DNA of 64,000 nucleotides from contig DAOUEJ010000026.1 in the NCBI GenBank assembly GCA_034430615.1, forward strand, positions 4,820-68,819, in the 5' to 3' direction. Both the position numbers and the translations under genes were made by a program. A model generated the notes under the pieces. The model worked only from the letters and a program-made list of their open reading frames with translations. It ran no database searches and was not told where the DNA came from. This DNA comes from E44-bin32 sp034430615. GTDB lineage: Bacteria; Chloroflexota; Anaerolineae; Anaerolineales; E44-bin32. The first letter of the stretch is position 1. The number at the start of each line of letters is the position of its first letter. This document shows positions 52,685 to 62,154 of the stretch, piece after piece.

Positions 52685-53581
52685 CACAGATCCCTGCGTC
52701 AAGCCACCGGCAATCTGGTCCTGCAGCACGAGATAGATGATCACGATCGGCAGCGCGCCCATTAAAGCCCCGGCGGCAAAGACTCCCCACTCTTGCTGGA
52801 ACTGACCGCTGGTAAAGATATACAAGCCGACAGTGAGCGGGTACTGTTCGGTCGTCTTCAACAGGATACGGGCGATGACAAAGTCGCTATACACAAAGAT
52901 GAAGGAGAGCACAGCGACCACGACGATGATCGGCCGCATTAAAGGCAGCAGCAGGCGGGTGAAAATCTGCCAATGGGTGGCGCCATCGACCATCGCCGAT
53001 TCATCAATATCCTTCGGAATGGAGTCGAAATAACCCTTCATCAACCATATGTTGATCCCCATCGCCCCACCCAGGTAGACCAGGATCAGCGCGCTGTGAG
53101 TGTTAAGGCTCAAGACGGGGATCACACCGCCGATCTGCTGGATGAGCAGGAAAACTGCCACCATCAGGAGCAGGTTGGGGAACATCTGGACCAGCAGGAT
53201 GCCGCGCAGCATATTCTCGCGCTGGCGGAAGCGAAAGCGTGAGAAGGAGTAGGCTGCCATCGTGGTGATCGAAATCGAGAACAGCGTCGTAATTCCCGCC
53301 AGCTTGACCGAGTTGAACAGCCATTTCTTGAACGGATAGATGCGCGAGAACTCACTATCGGCCAGCAGTTTCGTGAAATTCGCAAAGCTGGCGTTGTCTG
53401 GAATCAGCTTCTGGCTCGAGAGCGAGTTGGCCGGATTCAGCGAAGCGGAAATGATCCAGATAATCGGGAACAGGGCGAAAGCGATGGCAAGGAGCGCAAC
53501 CAGATAAATCAGCACGAGCCGGATCTGGCGCTGCCGACTCTGCGAGGTGCGTAGGCTGTGTAGAAAACCCCGGTTAGACAT
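52676..53581 (-). CDS. malG: Maltose/maltodextrin ABC permease MalG-like
   Basis: A 301-residue permease with six TM helices. The EAA loop is clear: MKGYFDSIPKDIDESAMVDGATHWQIFTRLLLPLMRP. The start overlaps the malF stop by 8 bases (ATGTCTAA), so both subunits are made in equal amounts. It forms the channel with MalF; the MalK ATPase is not in the window and must be supplied from elsewhere. Confidence 0.9.
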   Translation of the reverse strand: MSNRGFLHSLRTSQSRQRQIRLVLIYLVALLAIAFALFPIIWIISASLNPANSLSSQKLIPDNASFANFTKLLADSEFSRIYPFKKWLFNSVKLAGITTLFSISITTMAAYSFSRFRFRQRENMLRGILLVQMFPNLLLMVAVFLLIQQIGGVIPVLSLNTHSALILVYLGGAMGINIWLMKGYFDSIPKDIDESAMVDGATHWQIFTRLLLPLMRPIIVVVAVLSFIFVYSDFVIARILLKTTEQYPLTVGLYIFTSGQFQQEWGVFAAGALMGALPIVIIYLVLQDQIAGGLTQGSVKG

Positions 53582-55175
53582 TTTCGCTTACCTCCTCCCA
53601 CATCTTGGTAAAGCGGAACTGGAACAGCGCCAGAGCGGCCACGATGATGAAGACGACAATCGTGATCGCGGCTGCAAGCCCATACTGCGCGCCTCTGCCG
53701 CCCGCAAAGGCAAGATTGTAGACGTAGCTGATGAGTATGTCGGTGTGGCCGGCCTGGGTCGAAGCTCCCGCGATGGGCGGTCCTCCCTGGATGAACAGGA
53801 AGATGATATTGAAGTTATTGAAATTGAAGACGAAGGATGCGACCAGCAGCGGGCCGACGGCCACCAGCAGCATCGGGAGCGTGATATGCCGGAAGCGCTG
53901 CCAGACACTGGCGCCATCGACCTCGGCGGCATTGTAAAGTTCGGGGGAGATCGCCGTCAACGCGCCGCTGCAGATGAGCATGAAGTAGGGGAAACCCAAC
54001 CACAGGTTGACGAGCAGGATGGCTCCTTTTGCCCACCAAGGGTCGGTAAACCAGGGCGGTGCCCAGCCGAAGATCGACATCAAGGTGTGGTTAATTATTC
54101 CAAGCTCCGGGTTGAGCATCCCGCGCCAGATCATGATCGTGATCAAGCTAGGGATGGTGTACGGGATCAGTAACAACGTCCGGATCAGCTTCCGCCCACG
54201 GATCAAAGGGTCGCTGAAGATGATTGCTAAAAACAAACCCAGGGCGAAAGTCATCGCCACACTGAGGAAGGCGAAAGCGAAATTCCATAGAATGATGCGT
54301 ACCAGCGGGCCCTGGAGTGCGGGACTCTTTATAAACTGGACGAAGTTATCGAATCCAACCGAGATCTGGAACCCGGGTGTGAGGCGCTCTCCGCTCTGAG
54401 AGATGAAGAAGCCGTTGGAAGGCCGGTACTCTGCGCCGGTTTCTCGATTGATGAGGACGTCGCGTGCCGGGTCATAGCTATACTGTGGCTCGAGTTCGGA
54501 CACGGTATCCAGGCTCGAAATTTGTACGATCCAATCCCCGATTCCAAACGATAGTTTGCCCAGATCATTGATATACCGCACTACCGTCAGGCGATTTAAG
54601 CGTTGATAGCCCTCAATCGTGAGAGGGATTCCATCGGCATCAAGCTCCCCCACCCCCTGCTGGCCTGGTTCGACGGAGGTGATTTCCTTATCAGGAAATG
54701 CGAAGTAGCTTTGGCCCTGACTATCCTGGAGCCAGAGGGCGTAGTCCCCGGCGTCGGAGATATAGGCCGTCCAGGTGTAGGTTCCTTGTCCCTCTGGCAG
54801 GTATCTCGTGGTCTCGAACTGCTGGATCACCTGCTCTTTCGTCAACAGGTGGCCGAAGCCGTAGTCCGTGGTTGAGACATAAACGGTATACAGAATCGGA
54901 TAGATGGCGAACATGGCCATTAAAACAAGGCCTACGATCATCCAGCGCAATGGGCCTGCATCCGCCCGGAGCACCACAATATTGACGATGACAACGATAA
55001 TGGCAACCGCAACCGCAAGAATGATACTTCCACGCGGCACAAGTGCGATGATGAACCAGACCACGAAGGCGTCAACGACCGCGAGCAGGATCAAGCGAAT
55101 AAGGAGCGATCCGGCCGACATCGTCTCAGAGATCGTTGCCTTTTTTATGGCTGTGGAATTGGTTTGATCAGCCAC
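53574..55175 (-). CDS. malF: Maltose/maltodextrin ABC permease MalF-like
   Basis: A 533-residue permease, long like enterobacterial MalF. Three N-terminal TM helices are followed by a large external P2-type loop (about 95-290; TTDYGFGHLLTKEQVIQQFETT to SVGFDNFVQFI) that would contact the binding protein. Five more helices follow with the EAA loop ALTAISPELYNAAEVDGASVWQRFRHITLPML. GTG 55175 has GGAGGTG upstream. The P2 loop supports a maltose or maltodextrin role over other sugars. Confidence 0.9.
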   Translation of the reverse strand: MADQTNSTAIKKATISETMSAGSLLIRLILLAVVDAFVVWFIIALVPRGSIILAVAVAIIVVIVNIVVLRADAGPLRWMIVGLVLMAMFAIYPILYTVYVSTTDYGFGHLLTKEQVIQQFETTRYLPEGQGTYTWTAYISDAGDYALWLQDSQGQSYFAFPDKEITSVEPGQQGVGELDADGIPLTIEGYQRLNRLTVVRYINDLGKLSFGIGDWIVQISSLDTVSELEPQYSYDPARDVLINRETGAEYRPSNGFFISQSGERLTPGFQISVGFDNFVQFIKSPALQGPLVRIILWNFAFAFLSVAMTFALGLFLAIIFSDPLIRGRKLIRTLLLIPYTIPSLITIMIWRGMLNPELGIINHTLMSIFGWAPPWFTDPWWAKGAILLVNLWLGFPYFMLICSGALTAISPELYNAAEVDGASVWQRFRHITLPMLLVAVGPLLVASFVFNFNNFNIIFLFIQGGPPIAGASTQAGHTDILISYVYNLAFAGGRGAQYGLAAAITIVVFIIVAALALFQFRFTKMWEEVSENV

Positions 55176-55342
55176 GGTACACCTCCATCACGACCAGTGG
55201 GTTGCGGCCTGTACGGCAATCCATCCGGAATTGAGGCAGGGACTTCCATCCCATACGGCTCGCCGGCGCAGCGCGATAACGATAAGTGCGGATTGTTGCA
55301 ATTCCGTTCCGGCGGTCAGGGCATTGAAGATAATATCTGTGC

Positions 55343-55372
55343 GAGAAGGCCGGGCTCAAGCCCGGCCTTCTC
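55343..55372 (-). repeat. Stem-loop between malE and malF
   Basis: A 14-bp stem GAGAAGGCCGGGCT and its complement with a 2-base gap, 15 bases after the malE stop. The rest of the 212-base gap shows no gene. It could partly terminate transcription or protect the malE mRNA 3' end. Confidence 0.75.
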
Positions 55373-55387
55373 TAGAACGTTCGGTTG

Positions 55388-56950
55388 TTACTCGGTCGCG
55401 ATCGTCAGGATGTGGGTTGTCGGATCATACGTTAACGTAACGGTCCCATCGGCGGCCATGCTGAAGGTGTAGTTGTCACCATCCGCCACGCCGTCGACGC
55501 CATAGTTATCCGTCCACGCGCCGTCAAGCGCCACCTTGCATTCATAGTCGCCCGCCGGAACCAAGAACGATCCGGTATACATTCCATCCGCGCCCTCGGT
55601 CAGAGCCGTCACCTCACACGCCGGATCCCAGTCAGAAGCACAACCCGCAGCGGCCTGCCAGGAGCCGGGCACATTGACCATGCCCGCCGTGGCGCCGCCG
55701 AGCACGACCTTGATCTGCTCGGCAGCCGTCATGAACGCATTCTCGGGGGTGTCCTCACCGGTGATCACTAACACCACCGCCGAGTTCCACGAACCCCAGA
55801 CGGCGCCCATTTCGGGAATGGAGGGCATCGAAACCGCATTCTCACCCGCCGCACCGAATGCTGCCAGGTCGGGATCATCGGTTGCATCGAGGACCGGCAG
55901 GAAAGCCGAAGGCCGTGCACCGGCTACGTACAGCTTCTGCATGGTGTCTTCGGTGGCAACATACTCCGTCAGGAACGCCTGGGCCAGCAAGATGTTCTCG
56001 CTGAAGGCATTGATCATAAAGCCCTGAATACCACCAAAGGACTGGCCATCGCTCGGGAAGGGGCTGATGGCATAGTTCATCCCCGCTGTCCGGAAGCGAT
56101 CAAGCGCCCACGGACCGGTCATCATGAAGGGGACCTGGCCGTTCTCAAAGAGCGTCTCGGCCGTGTCTGCATCGTTAGCATTGGGACTGATCAGCCCAGC
56201 CGTGACATTTTTGGCGATCCAATCACCGGCGGCGACCATACCCGGGCTGTCAATACCCAAGTCATTGGGATTCCAGTTGCCGGCATCATCCCTGCCGAAG
56301 ACATAGCCGCCAAAAGAGGTCAGGATCGGATAGACCTTATAGCCGTTGTCCTCAAGAGCCAGCGCGTAAGTCGCCTCACCTGCAGTCTTCAGGTCTGCCC
56401 CGGCCTGGAGCAACTCATCCCATGTGGCAGGCGCATCCGGGACCATGTCGGCATTCCGGAAGAGGCCCATGTTCTCGAAGGCGTAGGGCATGCCGTACAA
56501 TTTGCTATCATAGGTGAATGCAGTGAGTGTCACAGGCAGGAATTGATCGGTCTTGCTCCCGAGATCGATGGGGGCTAGCAGGCCGCTGGCTACCCATCCT
56601 CCAAGTCGGTCGTGGGGCCCGATGAAGATATCAGGACCTTCTCCGGCCGGTGCCGCGATCGGCAGCTGGTCGTTGATATCCGCCACCTGCTGAACTTCCA
56701 GGCCAACGCCATAGGCTGCCTGGAACTCATCGGCAAGGGCCTGCAAGATCGGGGCTCGGGTTTCATCTGCCCAGATCACGAGCGTGGTCTCAGGTACGGC
56801 AGGTGGTGCTTCTGTGGGAACAGCTGTCGGGGGTGGCGGGGGTTGAGTCGCCGTGGGTTCCGGAACTGCAGTCGCCTGGGCGCATGCACCCAACATTAAG
56901 CTTGCGAGAAGAGTCAGCGTGATCATAGACCACAATATTCTTCGTTTCAT
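55388..56950 (-). CDS. malE: MalE-like binding protein fused to an X25-type module
   Basis: A 520-residue lipoprotein: signal with lipobox LGAC, a Thr/Pro-rich linker (about 28-50), a solute-binding domain about 52-420 (TLVIWADETRAPILQALADEF, GEGPDIFIGPHDRLGGW, PFMMTGPWALDRFR, AVWGSWNSAV) typical of maltose-binding proteins, and a C-terminal 95-residue module. The module (VPGSWQAAAGCASDWDPAC, then GMYTGSFLVPAGDYECKVALDG and a final TYDPTTHI strand) is the X25 domain pattern known from pullulanases. SBPs of this family are normally about 400 residues, so the extra domain is unusual. GGAGGAAGGAAG precedes ATG 56950. Confidence 0.88.
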   Translation of the reverse strand: MKRRILWSMITLTLLASLMLGACAQATAVPEPTATQPPPPPTAVPTEAPPAVPETTLVIWADETRAPILQALADEFQAAYGVGLEVQQVADINDQLPIAAPAGEGPDIFIGPHDRLGGWVASGLLAPIDLGSKTDQFLPVTLTAFTYDSKLYGMPYAFENMGLFRNADMVPDAPATWDELLQAGADLKTAGEATYALALEDNGYKVYPILTSFGGYVFGRDDAGNWNPNDLGIDSPGMVAAGDWIAKNVTAGLISPNANDADTAETLFENGQVPFMMTGPWALDRFRTAGMNYAISPFPSDGQSFGGIQGFMINAFSENILLAQAFLTEYVATEDTMQKLYVAGARPSAFLPVLDATDDPDLAAFGAAGENAVSMPSIPEMGAVWGSWNSAVVLVITGEDTPENAFMTAAEQIKVVLGGATAGMVNVPGSWQAAAGCASDWDPACEVTALTEGADGMYTGSFLVPAGDYECKVALDGAWTDNYGVDGVADGDNYTFSMAADGTVTLTYDPTTHILTIATE

Positions 56951-57061
56951 CTTCCTTCCTCCAATTTTTAAGATCGTGAATCGTTCATGCCCGTTGTGAA
57001 CAGGTTATCCGGCGTGGCGGTATGGATTAAGCACCTCCTTTTAGAATCCTTCAGGTCGTGT

Positions 57062-57556
57062 TCATTCGGATATCCTTGGTTGTTCGTCATCCGACTCCAG
57101 CATACACGAAAGCCCGAGGCATAATTTCTTGAGAAGCAACTCGAACTCCGTTTGCTCCTGTGTTGTAAGGTGCCTCGAACGGTGTTCCAGCGAATGCAGA
57201 TGCGCCTCTTCAATTGCAGCACGCTGATCATCACCGCAATGGGTCAGGACCACACGCTGCGCACGCCGGTCCTCGGGGTCAGCAATTCGCTTCACCCAAC
57301 CCTTCGTCTCCAATTGATTGACAATGCGCGTGATTGTACTCTTGGAGAGTAAAAGGCGTTCGCTTAGTGTAGTCAGGCGTTGACCCGAATTCAGGTTGAG
57401 GTTCATTAGCAACCGGTACTGGGACGTGATGATGTCATACTGGCCAAGGATCTGGCGATCCCACGCGTCGAGCAAAACATAGACCTCATGGATTAAGCGA
57501 TAATTACGGAAAGGAAGAGATATGGTGTCAGGGGGGGATACTGAATTGGTGCTCAT
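57062..57556 (-). CDS. MarR-family regulator
   Basis: A 164-residue MarR protein. The winged helix is visible as LTTLSERLLLSKSTITRIVNQLETKGWVKRIADPEDRRAQRVVLT, with the D-x-R wing. It precedes malE by 111 bases on the same strand. Its own promoter contains a dyad over the -10, indicating autoregulation. Control of the maltodextrin operon is inferred from position; LacI-type regulators are more usual for such operons. Confidence 0.85.
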   Translation of the reverse strand: MSTNSVSPPDTISLPFRNYRLIHEVYVLLDAWDRQILGQYDIITSQYRLLMNLNLNSGQRLTTLSERLLLSKSTITRIVNQLETKGWVKRIADPEDRRAQRVVLTHCGDDQRAAIEEAHLHSLEHRSRHLTTQEQTEFELLLKKLCLGLSCMLESDDEQPRISE

Positions 57557-57581
57557 GGCTCCCTGGAGACAGATAGAGAGT

Positions 57582-57617
57582 AACTAGTTGCGCGCGGAAC
57601 TAATTTAATACTAGTTC
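57582..57617. promoter_or_regulatory. Probable MarR operator half-sites
   Basis: AACTAGTT at 57582 (self-palindromic) and the dyad GAACTA...TAGTTC at 57597-57617, which covers the -10 of the marR promoter. Three AACTA-type half-sites in 36 bases. Confidence 0.6.
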
Positions 57618-57635
57618 AATTTAAGAAGCTGTCAA
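57608..57635 (-). promoter_or_regulatory. Promoter of the marR gene (and possibly the mal operon)
   Basis: Minus strand perfect TTGACA (57630-57635), 16-base spacer, TAGTAT (57608-57613). The leader to the marR ATG is about 45 bases. Confidence 0.65.
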
Positions 57636-57699
57636 GCTCGGCATTACAACTTGCCCCGGACAAAGCGCCAATCCGAAGCCTGACCGCTCAGTTGGTACC

Positions 57700-57912
57700 T
57701 TACCCAAGGGGAATACCCTCTTTGGCTTGCAGAAAAAGGATACTGAGTATGAGCAACAACCATTGTGGAATAGGTAAATCTCCTGTACCCTTCCCATCCT
57801 GAGACCGACCTCTCGCGCTGCAATCCTGCGTGAGATGAATTCCCAGCCCGACACTCATCCAACCGACTGACCAAAGCAGAATGAGGAGAAGACTCACCAG
57901 CCAACGGATCAA
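57700..57912 (-). CDS. Possible 70-residue membrane protein
   Basis: A minus-strand frame with an N-terminal hydrophobic helix (WLVSLLLILLWSVGWMSVGLG) and a second near the C-terminus (WLLLILSILFL). The start would be TTG, with no good ribosome site. Two overlapping frames on the same strand are also open, so coding is uncertain. The surrounding 454-base gap otherwise holds only the marR promoter region. Confidence 0.3.
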   Translation of the reverse strand: MIRWLVSLLLILLWSVGWMSVGLGIHLTQDCSARGRSQDGKGTGDLPIPQWLLLILSILFLQAKEGIPLG

Positions 57913-58010
57913 CCAACCCAGGCAACTGCCTTTTAATAGGGATAGTTCAGTAGAGGGATCGCGGTCAAGGCTAGCGAGGCCGATGGCAATTGATAAGAGA
58001 GGAGAACCTA

Positions 58011-58856
58011 ATGCAGATTATCACAGATAGCGCGGCGGATATGCCAGCAGCAGAGGCAAAGGAAATGGATGTGCGGATCGCCCCACTCTACCTGCAATTC
58101 CCCGACGGAGAAATCCGTTCGGAGGATCTAACCCCGGACGAGTTCTACGCACGCCTGGCAGCGATGGAGCCCGAGGTGCCAACGACGACGATGCCCGCAC
58201 CGGGAGAGTTCGCCGAGATATACACCGAAACCGGGGGCGAAATCCTCTCAATCCACATCTCTTCTGGATTGAGCGGAACCCTGGAAGCGGCACGCCTGGG
58301 GGCACAGCAGGCCGGCAGTGATGTGACGATCATTGATTCGGAAACGCTCTCCGGCGGCGAACGGTTCCAGGTCCTGGCTGCAGCGCAAGCGTTGAAGGAA
58401 GGCCTGGGCAAGGAGGCGCTATTAGAGCACCTGGCTAAAGTGCGCGCGGCAACGGAGGTTGTCTACACGCTGGAGACGCTGGAATATTTGAGCAGGGGCG
58501 GCCGCATCGGACGCGTCCAGGCGCTGGCCGGCTCGCTACTGAAGATCAAACCGATCATCCATGTCGATAAAGCCGATGGTAAATACAGCACGCTCGGCAG
58601 CAAACGCACGATCGCCAAAGCTCTGGAGGCGATCGTCGATCACCTCGAGCAACTGTATCCAGCCGGATCAGGACTCTGGGTGTCTGTCCTGCATGGCAAT
58701 TACCTTGAACAGGCAGAGAATCTGGCCACGCAGCTCAAGCAACGGTTAAACATCTCCCGACTGGAGATCCTGCGCATCTCGCCGGTCTTAGGTGTCCACA
58801 CCGGTCCGGGAATTGTCGGGGTAGCTGCGGTTCCGATGAATGTCATGGGGGCCTAG
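58011..58856 (+). CDS. DegV family fatty acid-binding protein
   Basis: A 281-residue DegV protein. Conserved parts are IITDSAADMP at the N-terminus, VPTTTMPAPGEF, SIHISSGLSGT with the Ser that contacts the fatty acid carboxylate, TLEYLSRGGRIGR, LKIKPIIHV and the C-terminal VLGVHTGPGIVGVA. It binds fatty acids and may present them to a FakA-type kinase; no FakA gene is in the window. ATG 58011 has GAGGAGAA upstream. Confidence 0.92.
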   Translation: MQIITDSAADMPAAEAKEMDVRIAPLYLQFPDGEIRSEDLTPDEFYARLAAMEPEVPTTTMPAPGEFAEIYTETGGEILSIHISSGLSGTLEAARLGAQQAGSDVTIIDSETLSGGERFQVLAAAQALKEGLGKEALLEHLAKVRAATEVVYTLETLEYLSRGGRIGRVQALAGSLLKIKPIIHVDKADGKYSTLGSKRTIAKALEAIVDHLEQLYPAGSGLWVSVLHGNYLEQAENLATQLKQRLNISRLEILRISPVLGVHTGPGIVGVAAVPMNVMGA

Positions 58857-59080
58857 TATCGCTGGAATGTTTAATCAACCAATCCCCGGCAGGAGCTCTG
58901 CCTTCCAATTACTCACTGCTCCAGATGCCTGGAGGGCCGGGGCCTAGCCCTGGAGAGAGTTTCCAGTTGCCATGTAAAATTGTGCCTACCCTCCACCCCC
59001 CCGATTTGATAGTATATTTCGCGGCTATTCCAGAATCTGAGATGCGGGAAATGAGATGCTGGATTCTCTCAATTCACCGT

Positions 59081-60004
59081 TCACGTGTACCACCGCAGCA
59101 CACGTAGCGCGCGTAGCGTATTCCAGCGGCTCGGCTGGCCGGGCTTCTCCATCTCGAGATGGGTTTCCCCGGGATGGCGAGCCTGGAGCGGCCAGCGTCC
59201 ATCCCTCCGCCGCTTACCCAGCAGGGCCTCCAACGCCGGCCGCATGCGTTCATCCCATGGAATGTGTGCATCCTGGAAATAATCCAACGCCCGCAGGATG
59301 TCATAACGCCAGCGACCTGGGAAACTCAGCATCAAGTATTTCGGGTCGATGACTTCGCCAGTGCGGTCCGAGAGGAAAAGCCGGTGGATGAGCAGGAACT
59401 CGCGCGCTGCGGCAGCCACCCCTCGCAGCTCACCCAACCGGTATTTGTAGCCAGAGCGCTCGTACTCGAGCACCCCTTCCAACACGGAGATGGTCGTGTG
59501 CATCGAACTATGCCTCGCTCCCGCGCGGTTCTTGCGGCAGTTGAAGCCACCGTCAAGCATACGCTGAACGAGGACAAAATCGACGATCGAATGAAGCGAT
59601 CGCGGATCGACGCCGAAATAACAGGCATAATTGAGGAACATGCCATTGATGCAGACGTCGCTTTCCTTGATCGTCCCGGAGGGATTGATGCCTCCATCGG
59701 CGCCCACCTGGCGCTCGGCGATGATGGTGATGCTCTCTCGAATTGGTCTGTTCGAGCGCGAGATCTGCAGCGTTTTCAAGTCCAGTAGTGTGTAGTGCGA
59801 GTTGATCCACTTTGGCTGGTAGAAACCCCTCCCCCAGTGACCTGCAGGGTGCCGCTGAGCGAGAAAACGAGCCCCCCATCCCTCATGCTCGATGCGCGCC
59901 TGCAGATCCTCCCGTTCCCGGTCCAGGAGGTCGCGCTGTACTTGGTATTGAACCGAGACATCGCCCTCTTGCAGCCATTCGAGGATGTCCTGTCCAATCT
60001 CCAT
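59081..60004 (-). CDS. Terpenoid cyclase/prenyltransferase-fold protein
   Basis: A 307-residue all-helical protein with repeat patterns of the alpha/alpha toroid seen in squalene cyclases and prenyltransferases: GGFNCRKNR, DGGINPSG, RDGRWPLQARH, each following the G-G-x-W/F-type turn. No DxDD or DCTAE cyclase motif was seen, so the enzyme class is not established. ATG 60004 has GGAGG upstream (GGGAGGATC). The 224 bases after it and the 288 before it contain no recognisable gene. Confidence 0.65.
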   Translation of the reverse strand: MEIGQDILEWLQEGDVSVQYQVQRDLLDREREDLQARIEHEGWGARFLAQRHPAGHWGRGFYQPKWINSHYTLLDLKTLQISRSNRPIRESITIIAERQVGADGGINPSGTIKESDVCINGMFLNYACYFGVDPRSLHSIVDFVLVQRMLDGGFNCRKNRAGARHSSMHTTISVLEGVLEYERSGYKYRLGELRGVAAAAREFLLIHRLFLSDRTGEVIDPKYLMLSFPGRWRYDILRALDYFQDAHIPWDERMRPALEALLGKRRRDGRWPLQARHPGETHLEMEKPGQPSRWNTLRALRVLRWYT

Positions 60005-60292
60005 GATCCTCCCTCGTCAAGCATCCCGCTACTTCTGGCTTGATTGTAGCTCAAGAGATCTTTGCCAAATATATAACCGTATCCATCGAAGATAGCACGA
60101 ATATTTTCCATTACCAGCACTTTTAGACCCGAATGGCGCCCGAGTAATCTTCGATTTCAAGAGATGGTCACTCAATGGGGTTGCGTGGTCTTGAAAATAA
60201 CGCCGAGAGTCCAATCAGATATGGGTGAAGAAATTAATCCAGGAAACAATCGCGTTGGCATTGGCTGTCCGATGAAGGTCTCGCACCAGCAA

Positions 60293-62137
60293 TCATTCGG
60301 CGATGGTTTCACGTGGTTCCTTTCGCCACGACTCAATATACTCCAATGACTGATGGCGGTAGTAGGTATTATAGAGTTCGGCATAATGCTCCCCCTGCTC
60401 CATAAGCGCGGCATGGTCGCCTTCTTCCAGGATTTTCCCCTGATCCATCACGATGATGCGGTCGGCTGCTCGAATCGTCGAAAGTCTGTGGGCAATCACG
60501 ATCGCCGTTCGATTCTGCAGGACAACATCCAACCCCTCTTGGATCTGGGCTTCGGTGAGGGGATCGACGCTGGCAGTCGCCTCATCGAGGACGATGATCG
60601 CTGGATCCTGAAGGAGGACACGGGCTAACGCCACCAGCTGGCGTTGGCCCATCGAGATCCCTTTGCCCTCTTCGCCAACCTGCGTTTCAAGCCTCTGGGG
60701 CAGTGCATCCAGCCAATCCCCACCGCCGACCCGGGAAGCCATGGCATGTACTGCAGCATCGGTGGCATCCGGCTTGCCATAGCGAATATTCTCGGCCACC
60801 GTGCCAGCGAACAGGAACGGGATTTGGGGGACAATCCCAAGCTGACAGCGGTAGGATTCGAGGTTAAACCTCCTGACATCCTCACCATCAACAAATAACC
60901 CGCCACCCTGGAACTCGTAGAAGCGTGCCACCAGCTTGCCCAGGCTTGATTTTCCCGCGCCGGTATGACCCACCAGGGCCAGGATTTTACCGGCCTGGAT
61001 GGTCAGATTGAAGCCTTCAAACACCGGCTCCTTCTCGGAATAGTAGAAATCCAGGTCGCGGAATTCGATCTGCCCCTGGAGCCGGGCCGCTGGCCGGTTC
61101 CCGATCTGGACAACACGCGGTTCGGCGTCCACCAGAGCGAAGACGCGTTCACTAGCCGCCAGGCCGAGCTGGAACTGACTCCAGAAGGAAGCAATGCTGG
61201 TTAGGGGAAACCAGAAGAGATTGACGCTCTCCACAAACAAATAAAGCGATCCGGCTGTTACCAGGCCGCCGATGACACTTGAACCACCAAAATAGACCAC
61301 CAGCGCTGTGCCGATGCCGGCGATCGTACTGAGTACAGGGAAAATGCCGCTGAAGGTCAATCCTTGCTGCAGACTTAGACGGTAGGTTTGCGCGTTGACC
61401 GGCATGAATTCGTCAAAGATTCGCCGCTCCTGGCGGAAGTTCTTGGCAACGCTGATCCCGGTGATCGCCTCCTGCACATTCGCATTAACCTCAGCCAGCA
61501 CACGGCGTGCCTGCGTCGTCGTCTTGCGCGCGATGCGGCGGAACGAGAGTGCAGTAAAGATGACAACTGGTGCGATCGCCAGCGTAATGAGCGCCAGCCG
61601 CAAATTGATGAAGATCAACAAGCTCACCACGATCAGCACGATCAGCACTTGGCTCATCAGGTTCAGCGACAATGTCACGACATTGGAAAAATCCTGCGTA
61701 TCCGAGGTCACTCGGCTGACGACTTTCCCCGACGAATACTCGTCATAAAAGGACATATCGCGCGCCAAAACCGCATTAAAAGCATCCTGTCTCAACTGCA
61801 GAACCACATCACCTACAGTGCGTGCGGTATATCTCTGACGGAAGAAGTTGAATGTCCAGGAGAAGACTCCGGAGAAAAAAACGGCAGCGATAAGCCATGC
61901 CGTACGCTGCCAGATCGTCACATTCAAGTCAGCCACGCCTCCCAGGCGGTCGAGGCTGTTAGCGATCAGGAAGGGGATCGCGGCGTCCATGATCGAATTG
62001 AGCACGATTAAAAGCGCCACAAGGCTCATCTTCGCAAAGTGCGGCTTGAAGTAACCAACAATCCTTATTAGCAGCTGTCGGTCGGGATATTCGCGGTCGT
62101 AAGCCTCCGCGTCCAGCCCTTCCATGATGAAACCCAT
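60293..62137 (-). CDS. ABC exporter half-transporter, subunit B (degenerate signature)
   Basis: A 614-residue fused TMD-NBD exporter: six TM helices (about 35-340), then an ATPase with Walker A GHTGAGKSS, Q loop, Walker B IIVLDEA with the catalytic Glu, and H loop IAHRLSTI. The signature motif is ISMGQ in place of LSGGQ. It pairs with the gene directly upstream (18-base gap). Such heterodimers export lipids, peptides or drugs; substrate unknown. ATG 62137 has GAGGAGAT upstream. Confidence 0.9.
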   Translation of the reverse strand: MGFIMEGLDAEAYDREYPDRQLLIRIVGYFKPHFAKMSLVALLIVLNSIMDAAIPFLIANSLDRLGGVADLNVTIWQRTAWLIAAVFFSGVFSWTFNFFRQRYTARTVGDVVLQLRQDAFNAVLARDMSFYDEYSSGKVVSRVTSDTQDFSNVVTLSLNLMSQVLIVLIVVSLLIFINLRLALITLAIAPVVIFTALSFRRIARKTTTQARRVLAEVNANVQEAITGISVAKNFRQERRIFDEFMPVNAQTYRLSLQQGLTFSGIFPVLSTIAGIGTALVVYFGGSSVIGGLVTAGSLYLFVESVNLFWFPLTSIASFWSQFQLGLAASERVFALVDAEPRVVQIGNRPAARLQGQIEFRDLDFYYSEKEPVFEGFNLTIQAGKILALVGHTGAGKSSLGKLVARFYEFQGGGLFVDGEDVRRFNLESYRCQLGIVPQIPFLFAGTVAENIRYGKPDATDAAVHAMASRVGGGDWLDALPQRLETQVGEEGKGISMGQRQLVALARVLLQDPAIIVLDEATASVDPLTEAQIQEGLDVVLQNRTAIVIAHRLSTIRAADRIIVMDQGKILEEGDHAALMEQGEHYAELYNTYYRHQSLEYIESWRKEPRETIAE

Positions 62138-62154
62138 CCCTATCTCCTCATGGC

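Noticed and set aside
53547..54173. 208-codon plus-strand frame opposite malF
   Set aside because: Charged, low-quality translation antisense to the conserved MalF membrane helices.
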